64,000 bases of DNA from assembly GCF_029024965.1 (NCBI RefSeq), contig NZ_CP118982.1:1116001-1180000 (forward strand). The letters are read 5' to 3'. Shown here piece after piece: positions 10,128 to 20,022 of this stretch; position 1 is the first letter of the stretch, and each line of letters starts with the position of its first letter. The position numbers were made by a program, and so were the translations under genes. Source of the stretch: Staphylococcus equorum (GTDB taxonomy: Bacteria > Bacillota > Bacilli > Staphylococcales > Staphylococcaceae). Under the pieces are notes generated by a model, which was not told the DNA's origin, did not search any database, and was given only the letters and a program-made list of their open reading frames with translations.

Positions 10128-10149
10128 AGTTGAAAGTGAGGTGAACGTG

Positions 10150-10941
10150 TTGGAGCAGTTTTATCAATTAGGATGGACGCTTGATTCAGCAGGTGGTGCA
10201 TCTGGTGAAGCTTATATGGCTGAACAGGATGGACAGAAATTATTTTTAAAAAGAAATTCAAACCCTTTTATTGCAGCCTTATCTGCTGAAGGTATTGTGC
10301 CAAAACTAGTTTGGACGAAACGTATCGAAACTGGAGAAGTTGTAACGGCGCAGCATTGGAAAAATGGTAGAGAACTTACTTTCAATGAAATGTACGAACA
10401 AAGAGTAGCTAATTTATTGAAAAAAATTCATAGTTCAAGAACACTATTGAATATGTTAAAACGAATGGAAATGGAGCCGATCACACCCGATATTTTGTTA
10501 AACAAAATTAACGCTTCATTATCTAGAGAAGTTTTAACGCATCATGTAGTAAGAAAAGCATTGACGTATTTAGAAGATCATATGCCTAATTTAGATCCAC
10601 GTTTCTTTACGGTTGTGCATGGCGACGTCAACCATAATAATTGGTTATTATCAGATCGTGACGAGCTTTACTTGGTTGATTGGGAAGGTGCGATGATTGC
10701 TGATCCTGCAATTGATTTAGGTATGCTGCTATACAATTACGTTCCTGAAAAGAAATGGCCTCACTGGTTAGATGTATATGGAACAAAAGATTCAATGGAC
10801 TTACAAAAACGTATGAAATGGTATACAGTTATCCAGTCTATAGGTATGGTTCAATGGTACGAAGAACAAAAGCGCTACAAAGATATGAATATGTGGCTTA
10901 AATTCTTAAATGAAGTAATGAATAACAATGCTTTTATATAA
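10150..10941 (+). CDS. Aminoglycoside/choline kinase-fold phosphotransferase, YtmP-like
   Basis: A protein of about 263 residues with the APH/ChoK fold: VVHGDVNHNNWLL holds the catalytic Asp and metal-binding Asn, and LVDWEGAMIADPAIDLG is the second metal (DWE) motif. The natural substrate is not known; the orthologue in Bacillus, YtmP, sits in the same position before trmB. I prefer the TTG at 10150 as start, since GTGAGGTGA (10136-10144) is well spaced for it; GTG codons at 10141 and 10147 are alternatives, the first lying within that site. TrmB follows 12 bases after the stop. Confidence 0.8.
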   Translation: MEQFYQLGWTLDSAGGASGEAYMAEQDGQKLFLKRNSNPFIAALSAEGIVPKLVWTKRIETGEVVTAQHWKNGRELTFNEMYEQRVANLLKKIHSSRTLLNMLKRMEMEPITPDILLNKINASLSREVLTHHVVRKALTYLEDHMPNLDPRFFTVVHGDVNHNNWLLSDRDELYLVDWEGAMIADPAIDLGMLLYNYVPEKKWPHWLDVYGTKDSMDLQKRMKWYTVIQSIGMVQWYEEQKRYKDMNMWLKFLNEVMNNNAFI

Positions 10942-10953
10942 GGAGTTATCAGA

Positions 10954-11598
10954 ATGAGAATGCGTTACAAGCCTTGGGCAGAAGATTATTTAAAATCACA
11001 TCCTGAATTAGTGGATATGGATGGTAGTCATGCAAGGCACATAAGTGACTGGTTTGATAAAGATCAAGAAATATATATTGAAATAGGGTCAGGAATGGGA
11101 CAGTTTATTACGACACTTGCTGGTCAAAATCCTGATATAAATTTTATTTCTTTAGAACGAGAAAAAAGTGTAGTAGTTAATATTGTAGATAAAGTTAAAG
11201 AACTTGGCCTTACAAATATTAAATTGATATGTAATGATGCACTGGAGCTCAATGAATATTTCAAAGATGGCGAAATTGATCGTATATATTTGAATTTTTC
11301 AGATCCATGGCCTAAAAAACGACATACTAAGCGTAGATTGACGTATCATACGTTTTTAGCACTGTATAAGCAAGTTTTGAAAGAAGATGGGGAACTTCAT
11401 TTTAAAACTGACAACAGAGGTCTTTTTGCTTATAGTTTAGAGAGTATGTCTCAATTCGGTATGTATTTTACTAAACTCAATTTAAATCTTCATCAGGAAG
11501 ATGACGAAGATAATATAGAAACTGAGTATGAAAGAAAGTTTTCTGACAAGGGCTCAAGAATTTATCGCATGGAAGCAAAATTCCATAAAAATTTATAA
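10954..11598 (+). CDS. trmB: tRNA (guanine-N7)-methyltransferase
   Basis: A 214-residue SAM-dependent enzyme making m7G46 in tRNA variable loops. The SAM-binding EIGSGMGQF motif and the signature [14 protein letters not shown], which binds the tRNA and positions catalysis, are intact. Start ATG follows AAGGAGTTATCAGA. It is the second gene of the ytmP-trmB unit, which ends at a strong terminator. Confidence 0.96.
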   Translation: MRMRYKPWAEDYLKSHPELVDMDGSHARHISDWFDKDQEIYIEIGSGMGQFITTLAGQNPDINFISLEREKSVVVNIVDKVKELGLTNIKLICNDALELNEYFKDGEIDRIYLNFSDPWPKKRHTKRRLTYHTFLALYKQVLKEDGELHFKTDNRGLFAYSLESMSQFGMYFTKLNLNLHQEDDEDNIETEYERKFSDKGSRIYRMEAKFHKNL

Positions 11599-11603
11599 TT
11601 ATT

Positions 11604-11646
11604 AAAAAATGCCAACAGAGTTATATAACTTTGTTGGCATTTTTTA
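11604..11646 (+). terminator. Terminator of ytmP-trmB
   Basis: AAAAAATGCCAACA pairs with TGTTGGCATTTTTT; the inner part GAGTTATATAACTT extends the stem. A run of T follows. A related TTTGTTGGCA half-site appears at other gene ends in this window. Confidence 0.92.
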
Positions 11647-11793
11647 TATTATTCATAATAGTATTGATTGCGTAGAGGAAGGAAATTGAAGAATCAGTGT
11701 TTTCAAATCATATCCATTATTTTACGTAGTAAATGTATTGTATTACTATAGAAAGTAATCGACGTTGTTAAATGGAAGATGAGGAGGAATTAA

Positions 11794-12624
11794 ATGATGA
11801 AATTAGGCAATTATAAAGTACATTATTTAAACGGGGGTATTACTCATATTGATGGGGGTGCAATGTTTGGCGTTGTACCAAAAGCACTATGGACAAAAAA
11901 ATACGAGGTGAACGAAAAAAATCAAATCCCATTACCTACACATCCGATACTTATCCAAACTGAGGATAAAAATATTATTGTTGATACTGGTATTGGTACT
12001 GGAAAATTAACTGATAAAGAACGTAAAATATTTGGTGTCCATTATGAGAGTGATATGGAAAATGATCTAAAAGCATTAAATCTAACACTAGAGGATATTG
12101 ATTATGTATTAATGACTCATCTTCATTTTGACCATGCAGCTGGGCTAACGGATAACGATGGACATGCTATTTTCAGTAATGCAATACATGTCCTTCAACA
12201 AGATGAATGGCATGAATTCCAAAGTCCCAATATACGTAGTAAATCGACTTACTGGCAGAAAAATAATGGAGATTTTAAAAATAAATTAATATTATTTGAG
12301 GACGAGATAGAAATATATCCTGGCATTCAAATCCGTCATACTGGAGGGCATAGTTATGGACATTCAGTAGTCACAATAGAAAGTGAAGGAGAAAAAGCAG
12401 TGCACATGGGAGACATCTTCCCGACGCTAGCTCATAGAAATCCATTGTGGGTAACAGCATATGATGACTATCCTATGCAATCCATAAGAGAGAAAGAACG
12501 TTTAATTCCAAATTATATCTTGCAAGATTATTGGTTCTTATATTATCATGATGCGAAATACTTTGCTGTGAAATTTGATAAGCATAAATTGAATGAGATA
12601 GAAACTTATATTACGAGAAATTAA
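11794..12624 (+). CDS. Metallo-beta-lactamase-fold hydrolase, YtnP lactonase-like
   Basis: A 276-residue MBL-fold enzyme. The metal motif MTHLHFDHAAG (HxHxDH) and later ligands in TGGHSYGHSV and HMGDIFP are present. It is like Bacillus YtnP, a protein reported as a quorum-quenching lactonase, and lies in the same neighbourhood as in Bacillus (after trmB). The true substrate in staphylococci is unknown. GAGGAGGAATTAA precedes two adjacent ATG codons, 11794 and 11797; either may be used. The gene converges on the PepSY gene across a structured spacer. Confidence 0.85.
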   Translation: MMKLGNYKVHYLNGGITHIDGGAMFGVVPKALWTKKYEVNEKNQIPLPTHPILIQTEDKNIIVDTGIGTGKLTDKERKIFGVHYESDMENDLKALNLTLEDIDYVLMTHLHFDHAAGLTDNDGHAIFSNAIHVLQQDEWHEFQSPNIRSKSTYWQKNNGDFKNKLILFEDEIEIYPGIQIRHTGGHSYGHSVVTIESEGEKAVHMGDIFPTLAHRNPLWVTAYDDYPMQSIREKERLIPNYILQDYWFLYYHDAKYFAVKFDKHKLNEIETYITRN

Positions 12625-12782
12625 AAAGGCTAAAGTTATGAACGAAGAGATACGGACTATTACTGTTTTAAAAAAGGATGGGTGTAGTCCTATGTCTAAA
12701 CAGCGTTAATCTTTATCTCTCGTAATGTATAATCAGTGCTTTAAGCGATTGATACATTACATGTTCAAAACTTTAACCTTTT
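12624..12782. repeat. Nested inverted-repeat element filling a convergent gap
   Basis: Outer arms 12624-12643 and 12763-12782 match at 18 of 20 positions as inverted repeats. Inside are two further stems: GAGATA...CTGTTT (12647-12668) with AAACAG...TATCTC (12698-12719), and a perfect GTAATGTAT (12722-12730) / ATACATTAC (12752-12760) pair extended by AATC/GATT. Drawn as RNA it is a three-way junction. It runs from the last base of the ytnP-like gene almost to the end of the PepSY gene. Confidence 0.7.
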
Positions 12783-12786
12783 ACTT

Positions 12787-13107
12787 TTATGATTCACATT
12801 CAAGAATATCTATAACTTCTCCACTTTTTGCATCTGCAAAAAAGTCATAATATGTTAATGTTTTATTGTTTTGTGTGGTAATACCACCTTGAAAAACAAT
12901 AAAATTATTATCGGATTTTTTATACGTAATCGGTTCATTCAATATATAAGATCCTACAACATTCATAAAGTATGTTCTTACTTCAGTAATAATTTTATCT
13001 GGATCGTGATATTGTAGATCTTTTTGACGTTTATAAAAATAAGTCGCTCCGACAATTGTTGTTAGTGAAATAAATAAGATGATAAGCCTATTCTTTTTAT
13101 TTAACAT
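12787..13107 (-). CDS. Small membrane-anchored PepSY-like protein
   Basis: A 106-residue protein with one N-terminal hydrophobic segment (about residues 8-24 after basic NKKNR) and an extracellular domain ending in FFADAKSGEVIDILE, which looks like the end of a PepSY domain. Such domains are proposed to restrain peptidases or stabilise envelope proteins; no function is proven here. The open frame extends to 13134, but GGAGGT lies inside that extension, so I take the ATG at 13107. It is transcribed toward the fold-back element at 12624-12782. Confidence 0.72.
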   Translation of the reverse strand: MLNKKNRLIILFISLTTIVGATYFYKRQKDLQYHDPDKIITEVRTYFMNVVGSYILNEPITYKKSDNNFIVFQGGITTQNNKTLTYYDFFADAKSGEVIDILECES

Positions 13108-13189
13108 AACACAATCTACCTCCAATAAAGTCATATTTATAGTTTACCATAACGAAGATGATATAATAAATAGTAAGGAGTGAGAGACA

Positions 13190-14266
13190 TTGAATATAGA
13201 CAATAATAAAACATTAGCTAGAATGAAAACATTAACAGAATTACATGGCGCACCTGGTTTCGAAGATGATGTAAAAGCATACTTGAAAACAGAATTAGAA
13301 CCATTCGTAGATGATTTTGTTTATAATCGCATGGGTGGCATTTACGGTGTTAAACGTTCGAAAGTAAAGAATCCAAAGCGTGTAATGGTGGCTGCTCACA
13401 TGGATGAAATTGGTTTTATGATCACAAATATTACAGAAAATGGTATGATACAATTTACAAATTTGGGCGGCGTTGCTACAGATATTTGGCAAGGTCAACG
13501 ACTTAAAGTAAAATCGCGTAAAAATGAAGAAATCACCGGTGTGGTTGCGAATATACCTAAACATTTTAGAACAGGTAATGAAGGTGCACCGAAAATTGAA
13601 GATTTACTTTTAGATATTGGCTGTGAAAATCAAAAAGATGTAAGAAAACGTGGCATTGAAATTGGTGATTCAATTGTTCCAGAAACACCCTTCACACAAT
13701 TATCAGAGCATCGTTTCTCAAGTAAAGCGTGGGATAATCGTTATGGTTGTTTGCTTGGTATTGAATTATTGGAATTATTAAAAGATGTAGAGCTTGGCTA
13801 TGACTTATATGTAGGTGCCAATGTTCAAGAAGAAGTTGGTTTAAGAGGAGCTAAAGCATCTGCTGAATTGATAGACCCTGATGTGGCTTTTGTAGTAGAC
13901 TGTTCACCAGCCAATGATATGAAGGGTAAACAAAATTTATCTGGAGAATTAGGTGCAGGTACACTAATTAGAATTAAAGATGGTACGATGCTACTTAAGC
14001 CAACTTTTAGAGATTACTTACTAGATTTAGCTGATGAATTTAAAATTAAGCATCAATATTATATTTCACCTGGTGGCACTGATGGTGGCGAAATTCACAA
14101 AGCAAAAATCGGTATCCCAACCGCAGTAATTGGAGTTTGTGCACGATATATTCATAGTACAAACGCAGTGTTTGATATAAGAGATTACGAAGCTGCAAGA
14201 GAATTATTAACACAAGCTACTACCCAATTAGATGATTCGAAAATTGAAGAATTACAATATAAATAA
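13190..14266 (+). CDS. M42 family (glutamyl) aminopeptidase, YtoP-like
   Basis: A 358-residue cobalt/zinc aminopeptidase of the M42 family. Conserved ligands are visible: His in VAAHMDEIGF, bridging Asp in SKAWDNRYG, catalytic Glu-Glu in VQEEVGLRGA, Asp in VVDCSPAND and His in YIHSTN. Translation starts at a TTG (13190) behind AAGGAGTGAG. It probably forms a two-gene unit with the thioredoxin that begins 19 bases after its stop. It corresponds to Bacillus YtoP, where the same gene pair is found. Confidence 0.92.
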   Translation: MNIDNNKTLARMKTLTELHGAPGFEDDVKAYLKTELEPFVDDFVYNRMGGIYGVKRSKVKNPKRVMVAAHMDEIGFMITNITENGMIQFTNLGGVATDIWQGQRLKVKSRKNEEITGVVANIPKHFRTGNEGAPKIEDLLLDIGCENQKDVRKRGIEIGDSIVPETPFTQLSEHRFSSKAWDNRYGCLLGIELLELLKDVELGYDLYVGANVQEEVGLRGAKASAELIDPDVAFVVDCSPANDMKGKQNLSGELGAGTLIRIKDGTMLLKPTFRDYLLDLADEFKIKHQYYISPGGTDGGEIHKAKIGIPTAVIGVCARYIHSTNAVFDIRDYEAARELLTQATTQLDDSKIEELQYK

Positions 14267-14285
14267 CACATGAAGGAGAGATTAG

Positions 14286-14594
14286 ATGCAACAATTAGAA
14301 ACTGAACAACAATTTGAGCAACTTAAAAACGAGCAAACAGTATTTTTATTTACGGCTGATTGGTGTCCTGATTGTAAAGTGATTGAGCCCGAATTACCAC
14401 AGTTAGAGGATAAATACACTGATTATAAATTCATTTCAGTTGATAGAGATAAATTTATAGATATTTGTGTGGAAAATGGCATTATGGGCATACCGAGTTT
14501 TCTAGTTTTTCGTAACGGCTCACAAATCGGTAGTTATATTGGAAAAGAGCGAAAATCCATCGAACAAATTGATGACTTTTTAGCATCTTTATAA
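14286..14594 (+). CDS. Thioredoxin-like protein (YtpP type)
   Basis: A 102-residue cytoplasmic thioredoxin-fold protein with the redox motif WCPDC in LFTADWCPDCKVIEPEL and the cis-proline segment MGIPSFLVF. The CPDC dipeptide differs from the CGPC of housekeeping thioredoxin, so it is probably an accessory thiol-disulfide protein. It sits after the M42 peptidase gene as YtpP does in Bacillus and ends at a terminator. Confidence 0.9.
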   Translation: MQQLETEQQFEQLKNEQTVFLFTADWCPDCKVIEPELPQLEDKYTDYKFISVDRDKFIDICVENGIMGIPSFLVFRNGSQIGSYIGKERKSIEQIDDFLASL

Positions 14595-14640
14595 AAAAAT
14601 TTATTTTGTAAATAATTCATGTTGAAATATAAAAATATAT

Positions 14641-14682
14641 ACCCTTAGAACTTACATTTTTTCTGTTCCTAAGGGTGTATTT
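14641..14682 (+). terminator. Terminator after thioredoxin gene
   Basis: ACCCTTAGAAC pairs with GTTCCTAAGGGT (one bulge) and is followed by a T-rich tract. Confidence 0.8.
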
Positions 14683-14723
14683 ATTGTAAACTATAATAAG
14701 GCACGTAAATAGGAGTGTTAACA

Positions 14724-15587
14724 ATGAATGTCTTTCAAATGAGAGATAAATTAAAAGATCGATTAAGCAAACCAGAAGTGAAGTTTACTTTTAATCGAGA
14801 AGATGAAACGCTACGTATATCTAGAGTAGACAATGGCAAAGGTGTCACTGTAAAAGTTGCTACGATAGTAGCTAAATATAAAGAACAAAAAGAAAATATA
14901 GTAGATGAAATTGTATATTATGTAGAAGAAGCTATTGAACAAATGAAAGGGGAGGGGCTATCAGAGGTTAATAGTGCCCAAATCATGCCAGTATTGAGAT
15001 CCCCAAGTTTTGATAAAAAAGATAAAGATGGTAATGCATTTGTTATAGAAGAACACACTGCAGAAACAAATATTTACTACGTAGTTGATCTAGGGAAATC
15101 ATATCGTCTTATGGATGAAAAAATGTTAGAGTCAATGAAGTTATCTAAGCAACAATTAAAAGAAATGGCCTTATTTAATGTGCGAAAATTAGATAATAAA
15201 TATACTACGGATGAAGTAAAAGGCAATATATTTTATTTTATTAACTCTAACGATGGCTATGATGCGAGTAGAATCTTAAACACGACGTTTTTAAATGAAA
15301 TCCAAGACCAATGTGAAGGTGAAATGTTAGTTGCAGTGCCACATCAGGATGTGTTAATTATTGCAGATATCCGTAATAAAACGGGTTATGACGTAATGGC
15401 GCATTTAACTATGGAATTCTTTACAAAAGGTTTAGTCCCAATTACATCATTATCATTAGGTTACGACAAAGGTCATTTTGAGCCTATTTTTATATTAGGA
15501 AAAAATAATAAACAAAAAAGAGATCCTAACGTGATACAAAGATTAGAAGCAACAAGAAAGCAATACGAAAATAAAGATAAGAAATAA
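14724..15587 (+). CDS. UPF0354 / DUF1444 protein, YtpQ
   Basis: A 287-residue protein of the DUF1444 (UPF0354) family, conserved in Bacillales with unknown function. It shows no membrane segment or catalytic motif I can name; the strongly conserved part is the C-terminal half ([20 protein letters not shown] and following). I place the start at ATG 14724, because AGGAGTG at 14711-14717 is its ribosome site; the longer GTG at 14715 overlaps that site. It heads the ytpQ-ytpR-sftA-murC run of genes with short spacers. Confidence 0.88.
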   Translation: MNVFQMRDKLKDRLSKPEVKFTFNREDETLRISRVDNGKGVTVKVATIVAKYKEQKENIVDEIVYYVEEAIEQMKGEGLSEVNSAQIMPVLRSPSFDKKDKDGNAFVIEEHTAETNIYYVVDLGKSYRLMDEKMLESMKLSKQQLKEMALFNVRKLDNKYTTDEVKGNIFYFINSNDGYDASRILNTTFLNEIQDQCEGEMLVAVPHQDVLIIADIRNKTGYDVMAHLTMEFFTKGLVPITSLSLGYDKGHFEPIFILGKNNKQKRDPNVIQRLEATRKQYENKDKK

Positions 15588-15600
15588 GGAGTCTATAGAC

Positions 15601-16200
15601 ATGAATTTATTTTATAACAAAGAAGCAGTAGGAGACGTTGCGTTTCTACAAGTTGAACCAGCTAGTGGTGAGTTCAATTATGAGTATAAAGGTGATGTTG
15701 TTGAAATTAAAAATGAATCTCAAGTTGTAGGTTATAACATTTTTAATGTATCAGAAAAATCAACTATAAGTGGAAATGGGCATGTTAAGTTAACTGAAAC
15801 ACTAGTTAATGAATTTCAAAAAGCCATTGAAGATGCTGGATTTACATTTAAATTAAATGCAGATTTGTCTCCTAAGTTTGTTGTAGGCTATGTTGAAACT
15901 AAAGAAAAACATCCAGATGCAGATAAATTAAGTGTACTCAGTGTTGATGTAAGTTCTGAAAAGTTACAGATAGTTTGTGGTGCAGCTAATATCGATGCTG
16001 GACAAAAAGTAGTAGTAGCTAAAGTAGGTGCTGTAATGCCAAGCGGTATGGTTATTAAAGATGCTGAGTTAAGAGGCGTAGCTTCAAGTGGTATGATTTG
16101 TTCTATGAAGGAACTTGATTTACCAAATGCACCTCAAGAAAAAGGGATTATGGTCTTATCTGATGATTACACAGTTGGCCAAGCATTTTTTGAAGAATAG
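15601..16200 (+). CDS. ytpR: YtpR family tRNA-binding-domain protein
   Basis: A 199-residue protein: an N-terminal YtpR-specific domain and a C-terminal OB-fold tRNA-binding (EMAP/Trbp111-like) domain from about residue 100, recognisable from [19 protein letters not shown]. That domain is homologous to the N-terminal part of PheRS beta, but no synthetase is attached here. The role is unknown. AAGGAGTCTATAGAC precedes the ATG, 13 bases after ytpQ. Confidence 0.9.
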   Translation: MNLFYNKEAVGDVAFLQVEPASGEFNYEYKGDVVEIKNESQVVGYNIFNVSEKSTISGNGHVKLTETLVNEFQKAIEDAGFTFKLNADLSPKFVVGYVETKEKHPDADKLSVLSVDVSSEKLQIVCGAANIDAGQKVVVAKVGAVMPSGMVIKDAELRGVASSGMICSMKELDLPNAPQEKGIMVLSDDYTVGQAFFEE

Positions 16201-16217
16201 AAGGAGGTAATGTACGA

Positions 16218-19200
16218 ATGAGCTGGTTCGACAAGTTATTTGGAGAAGATAATGATTCTACAGAAGATTATCTTAGTAAAAGAAACCAACGACGTCAAAA
16301 AGCTACACAACAAGAACAAGATTCATTACTTCCTCAGAACAATGATGTTTATGAAAGACCCAAAGGAAAATTCAGGTTTCCAATGCGTATTTTAGAAGAA
16401 GCGAATGAAGCACAGCATCCAGAAGAAGATTCAATTTCAAAAGATAGTTCGAATCATAGTGATCAACAACACAGTGATCGTCATACTTCAGACTCTATAA
16501 ATGCCAATCATAAGCAGAGAAGACGTAGACATTTGTATGATAAGACAGCTTCTAATGATGTTAATACACAAACAGAAAATCAGGAGTCACCAAAAGAAAC
16601 ATATTCAGAACCAAAACGAGAATCAAAATCTCATAAAGGTCAACGAATGAGAATACAAACTGATGTTTTACGTGCAAATGCTTCTAAGAAAACTAAAAGA
16701 GATACACCTATGTATCATGAGAGTGATTTTAAAGCGAGTGAAGTGCCATCTGCTATATTTGGTACTCAAAAACCCCACCCGCTGGAAAATGGTGTTATAA
16801 AACCTTCAGATGAAACTGAAAACGGCAATAACGAGCAAGTTTCAAATTATGAAGGTAACAAAACGCAATCGCAAACTTCAGCACAGGAATCTTCTGAAAT
16901 ACATGACACTAAAATTTATAATGATCAATTTGTAGAACCATCAATTGATGTAGCAGACGACGAAACTTCACAAGTTGATAATAAGCAACCATACTCTTTT
17001 GAAGGTAATGACTATATAGAAGCGCAAGTGGAAAAAGATAATAAACAACCACAACAACCTTCTGAACAAAAGCAGCAATCTTCAAATGAACAACCTAAAG
17101 TAAACAACACAATTAATATTGAAAATATTTACGCATCACAAATCGTAGAAGAAATTCGAAGAGAACGTGAACGTAAAGTACTCCAAAAACGCCAATTCAA
17201 AAAAGCGTTGCAACAAAAACGTCAAGAAAACCAAGATAATAACGAAGACAGCATACAAAAAGCAATAGATGAAATGTATGCCAAACAAGCACACCATTTT
17301 ATTGGTGAAAGTTCTTTAGACGAAGAGAGCAAAGCCAAAAATGTTTCTGAAAATCAAACAGAAGCATCGATTCAAGACGCTCAACTGTCTGATGATAGTC
17401 AACAAAATGAGGATGATACCCGTATAGGTGCTACATCACCATTTAATTATGAAGAAATTGATTTAGATAATGTGCGCGATGTACATAAAATTAATGATGA
17501 ATATGTAAATGTAGATGCAGATTTAGAATCAGAATCACCTGATAGTGATAATGACATTGAACATCATACATCAGCTGAACACAAATCACTAAATGATGAT
17601 GTCGAAACAACCATTTCAAACGATGATACTTTAAATACAGTTGAAGATAATAATGAAAATATTTCTGATGAAGATCTTTATGTAGAAGTAGAAGATAATG
17701 ACGATATATCAGACGCTCAATATAGAGAAGTGACAATGCCACAAAATGAATCACCAGAAGCGGAAAGTATTATACTTGAGTCTGAGACAGAGAGAGAGTT
17801 TGAAGATCAGGAATCAGCGACTGAAACAGAACTAAACAGTGCTCAAGATATGACACAACCATCAGAATCAGACATGTCATCGGAGTCTGTATCTAATGAA
17901 ATAGCTGAAGTGCAACAAGGTTCAGCACAATACAATACAGCGCAATCTGATACTGATCAAGTTGAAACCGAAGATGAAGTTGCTAGTAAAGAAACACAGC
18001 TCCTTTCTAGTAGTACGCAATCAAATGCACTTGATAATGAAACAACTGAATCTAACGAATTGACTTCAAACAGAAAACAAACATCAATTAGAAAAGGTAG
18101 CAAACCGTTTAATGTTGTTATGACACCTTCTGATAAAAAACGTATGATGGATGCTAAAAAACTTAAGAATAGTAATCAGCATTTTACAAATTCAAGTAAC
18201 ACATCACAATCGTCACGAAATGAAAGTAAAGAAATTGAATCCAATGACCTTGGTACTGAAAGCGTAGTTAAAGCTGAAACAGTTGGACAAGAGCAACCAC
18301 AGCAAAATCTGACATCGACGTCCGAAACGACAGAACATCCATCAAATTCAATAGATGCATCAAATCATAGTGAACAATCTATCAATCATGGAACGTCAGA
18401 AAAACATGACAATGAAATGAATCCATCTTCAGTGGATGGCAATCAATACGTAAGCCATGATGAAACTAAATTTAATAAAAACAATAATGAACATGTGTCA
18501 CAAATAACACAAAATCAAGAACCAAAATTAAAACCTGAGAAGGTACACAATCAGTTAGATGCTAGTAAGACAACTGATGACAGTGGTAAGCCAACAATTA
18601 GAAGAGGGCCTAATATTAAGTTGCCTAACTTAGATTTATTAGAAGAACCTAAACAACACGAAATTGATAACGTTTGGATCGAAGATAAAAAACAAGAGCT
18701 TAATGATGCATTTTATTATTTTAATGTTCCAGCTGAAGTTCAAAATGTTACTGAAGGACCAAGTGTCACACGTTTTGAATTGTCAGTAGAAAAAGGTGTC
18801 AAAGTTTCTAGAATAACTGCATTGCAAGATGACATTAAAATGGCGCTAGCAGCTAAAGATATTCGTATAGAAGCACCAATTCCTGGTACTAGCCTTGTGG
18901 GCATAGAAGTTCCTAATCAGAATGCTGCCACAGTCAATTTACGTTCAATTATTGAAGATCCTACATTTAAAAATGCAGAGTCTAAATTAACTGTTGCTAT
19001 GGGGCTTAGAATTAATAATGAACCATTACTTATGGATATATCTAAAACGCCACACGCACTTATTGCTGGTGCAACAGGTTCTGGTAAATCTGTATGTATA
19101 AATAGTATTTTAATGTCACTATTATATAAAAATCATCCAGAAGAGCTAAAATTATTACTTATTGATCCTAAAATGGTAGAATTGGCACCATATAATGATT

Positions 19201-20000
19201 TACCACATTTGGTAGCGCCTGTAATTACTGACGTAAAAGCGGCTACGCAAAGCTTAAAATGGGCTGTAGAAGAAATGGAACGTCGTTATAAAGTGTTCGC
19301 AAAATATCACGTAAGAAATATTACTGCTTTTAATAAGAAAGCAACATATGAAGATAGAATGCCAAAAATTGTTATAGTTATAGATGAATTAGCTGATTTA
19401 ATGATGATGGCTCCACAAGAAGTAGAACAATCTATCGCACGTATTGCACAAAAAGCACGTGCTTGTGGTATTCATATGTTAGTAGCAACACAACGCCCAT
19501 CAGTGAATGTCATTACAGGTTTAATTAAAGCAAATATACCTACAAGAATTGCATTTATGGTATCGTCTAGTGTCGATTCAAGAACAATTCTAGATAGTGG
19601 CGGTGCTGAACGCTTGTTAGGATATGGAGATATGCTTTATTTAGGCAGTGGTATGAATAAACCGATACGTGTTCAAGGCACATTTGTATCGGATGATGAA
19701 ATTGACGATGTTGTTGATTTTATAAAACAACAAAGAGATCCAGAATATTTATTTGAAGAAAAAGAATTATTGAAAAAAACGGAAGCACAACCTCAGGATA
19801 GTTTATTTGATGATGTATGTAGATTTATGTTGAAAGAAGGTCATATTTCCACTTCATTAGTCCAACGCCATTTCCAAATCGGTTATAATCGTGCAGCGAG
19901 AATTGTAGACCAATTAGAACAATTAGGTTATGTTTCTGGAGCAAATGGTTCAAAACCAAGAGATGTATACATTACAGAATTAGATTTGAATGAGAATTAA
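16218..20000 (+). CDS. sftA: FtsK/SpoIIIE-type DNA translocase, SftA-like, long linker
   Basis: A 1260-residue hexameric dsDNA pump of the FtsK/SpoIIIE family that clears chromosomal DNA from the division site. The N-terminus (MSWFDKLFGEDND) has no membrane helices, as in Bacillus SftA, and the gene order ytpQ-ytpR-sftA-murC is the same. Residues about 20-800 are low-complexity, rich in Ser, Asn, Gln, Glu and Asp. The motor follows, with Walker A GATGSGKS at 951-958 and Walker B VIDELADLM around Asp1056; the C-terminal winged-helix gamma domain (about 1195-1255) would read polarity sequences. Bacillus SftA is about 950 residues, so the linker is clearly enlarged. S. aureus literature calls the equivalent protein FtsK. 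Confidence 0.92.
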   Translation: MSWFDKLFGEDNDSTEDYLSKRNQRRQKATQQEQDSLLPQNNDVYERPKGKFRFPMRILEEANEAQHPEEDSISKDSSNHSDQQHSDRHTSDSINANHKQRRRRHLYDKTASNDVNTQTENQESPKETYSEPKRESKSHKGQRMRIQTDVLRANASKKTKRDTPMYHESDFKASEVPSAIFGTQKPHPLENGVIKPSDETENGNNEQVSNYEGNKTQSQTSAQESSEIHDTKIYNDQFVEPSIDVADDETSQVDNKQPYSFEGNDYIEAQVEKDNKQPQQPSEQKQQSSNEQPKVNNTINIENIYASQIVEEIRRERERKVLQKRQFKKALQQKRQENQDNNEDSIQKAIDEMYAKQAHHFIGESSLDEESKAKNVSENQTEASIQDAQLSDDSQQNEDDTRIGATSPFNYEEIDLDNVRDVHKINDEYVNVDADLESESPDSDNDIEHHTSAEHKSLNDDVETTISNDDTLNTVEDNNENISDEDLYVEVEDNDDISDAQYREVTMPQNESPEAESIILESETEREFEDQESATETELNSAQDMTQPSESDMSSESVSNEIAEVQQGSAQYNTAQSDTDQVETEDEVASKETQLLSSSTQSNALDNETTESNELTSNRKQTSIRKGSKPFNVVMTPSDKKRMMDAKKLKNSNQHFTNSSNTSQSSRNESKEIESNDLGTESVVKAETVGQEQPQQNLTSTSETTEHPSNSIDASNHSEQSINHGTSEKHDNEMNPSSVDGNQYVSHDETKFNKNNNEHVSQITQNQEPKLKPEKVHNQLDASKTTDDSGKPTIRRGPNIKLPNLDLLEEPKQHEIDNVWIEDKKQELNDAFYYFNVPAEVQNVTEGPSVTRFELSVEKGVKVSRITALQDDIKMALAAKDIRIEAPIPGTSLVGIEVPNQNAATVNLRSIIEDPTFKNAESKLTVAMGLRINNEPLLMDISKTPHALIAGATGSGKSVCINSILMSLLYKNHPEELKLLLIDPKMVELAPYNDLPHLVAPVITDVKAATQSLKWAVEEMERRYKVFAKYHVRNITAFNKKATYEDRMPKIVIVIDELADLMMMAPQEVEQSIARIAQKARACGIHMLVATQRPSVNVITGLIKANIPTRIAFMVSSSVDSRTILDSGGAERLLGYGDMLYLGSGMNKPIRVQGTFVSDDEIDDVVDFIKQQRDPEYLFEEKELLKKTEAQPQDSLFDDVCRFMLKEGHISTSLVQRHFQIGYNRAARIVDQLEQLGYVSGANGSKPRDVYITELDLNEN

Positions 20001-20022
20001 ATAGAGATAAAGGAGTGTTACA

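Noticed and set aside
11794..12624. Dedicated quorum-quenching system
   Set aside because: One YtnP-like hydrolase alone, with no autoinducer genes around it, does not support that; substrate is open.
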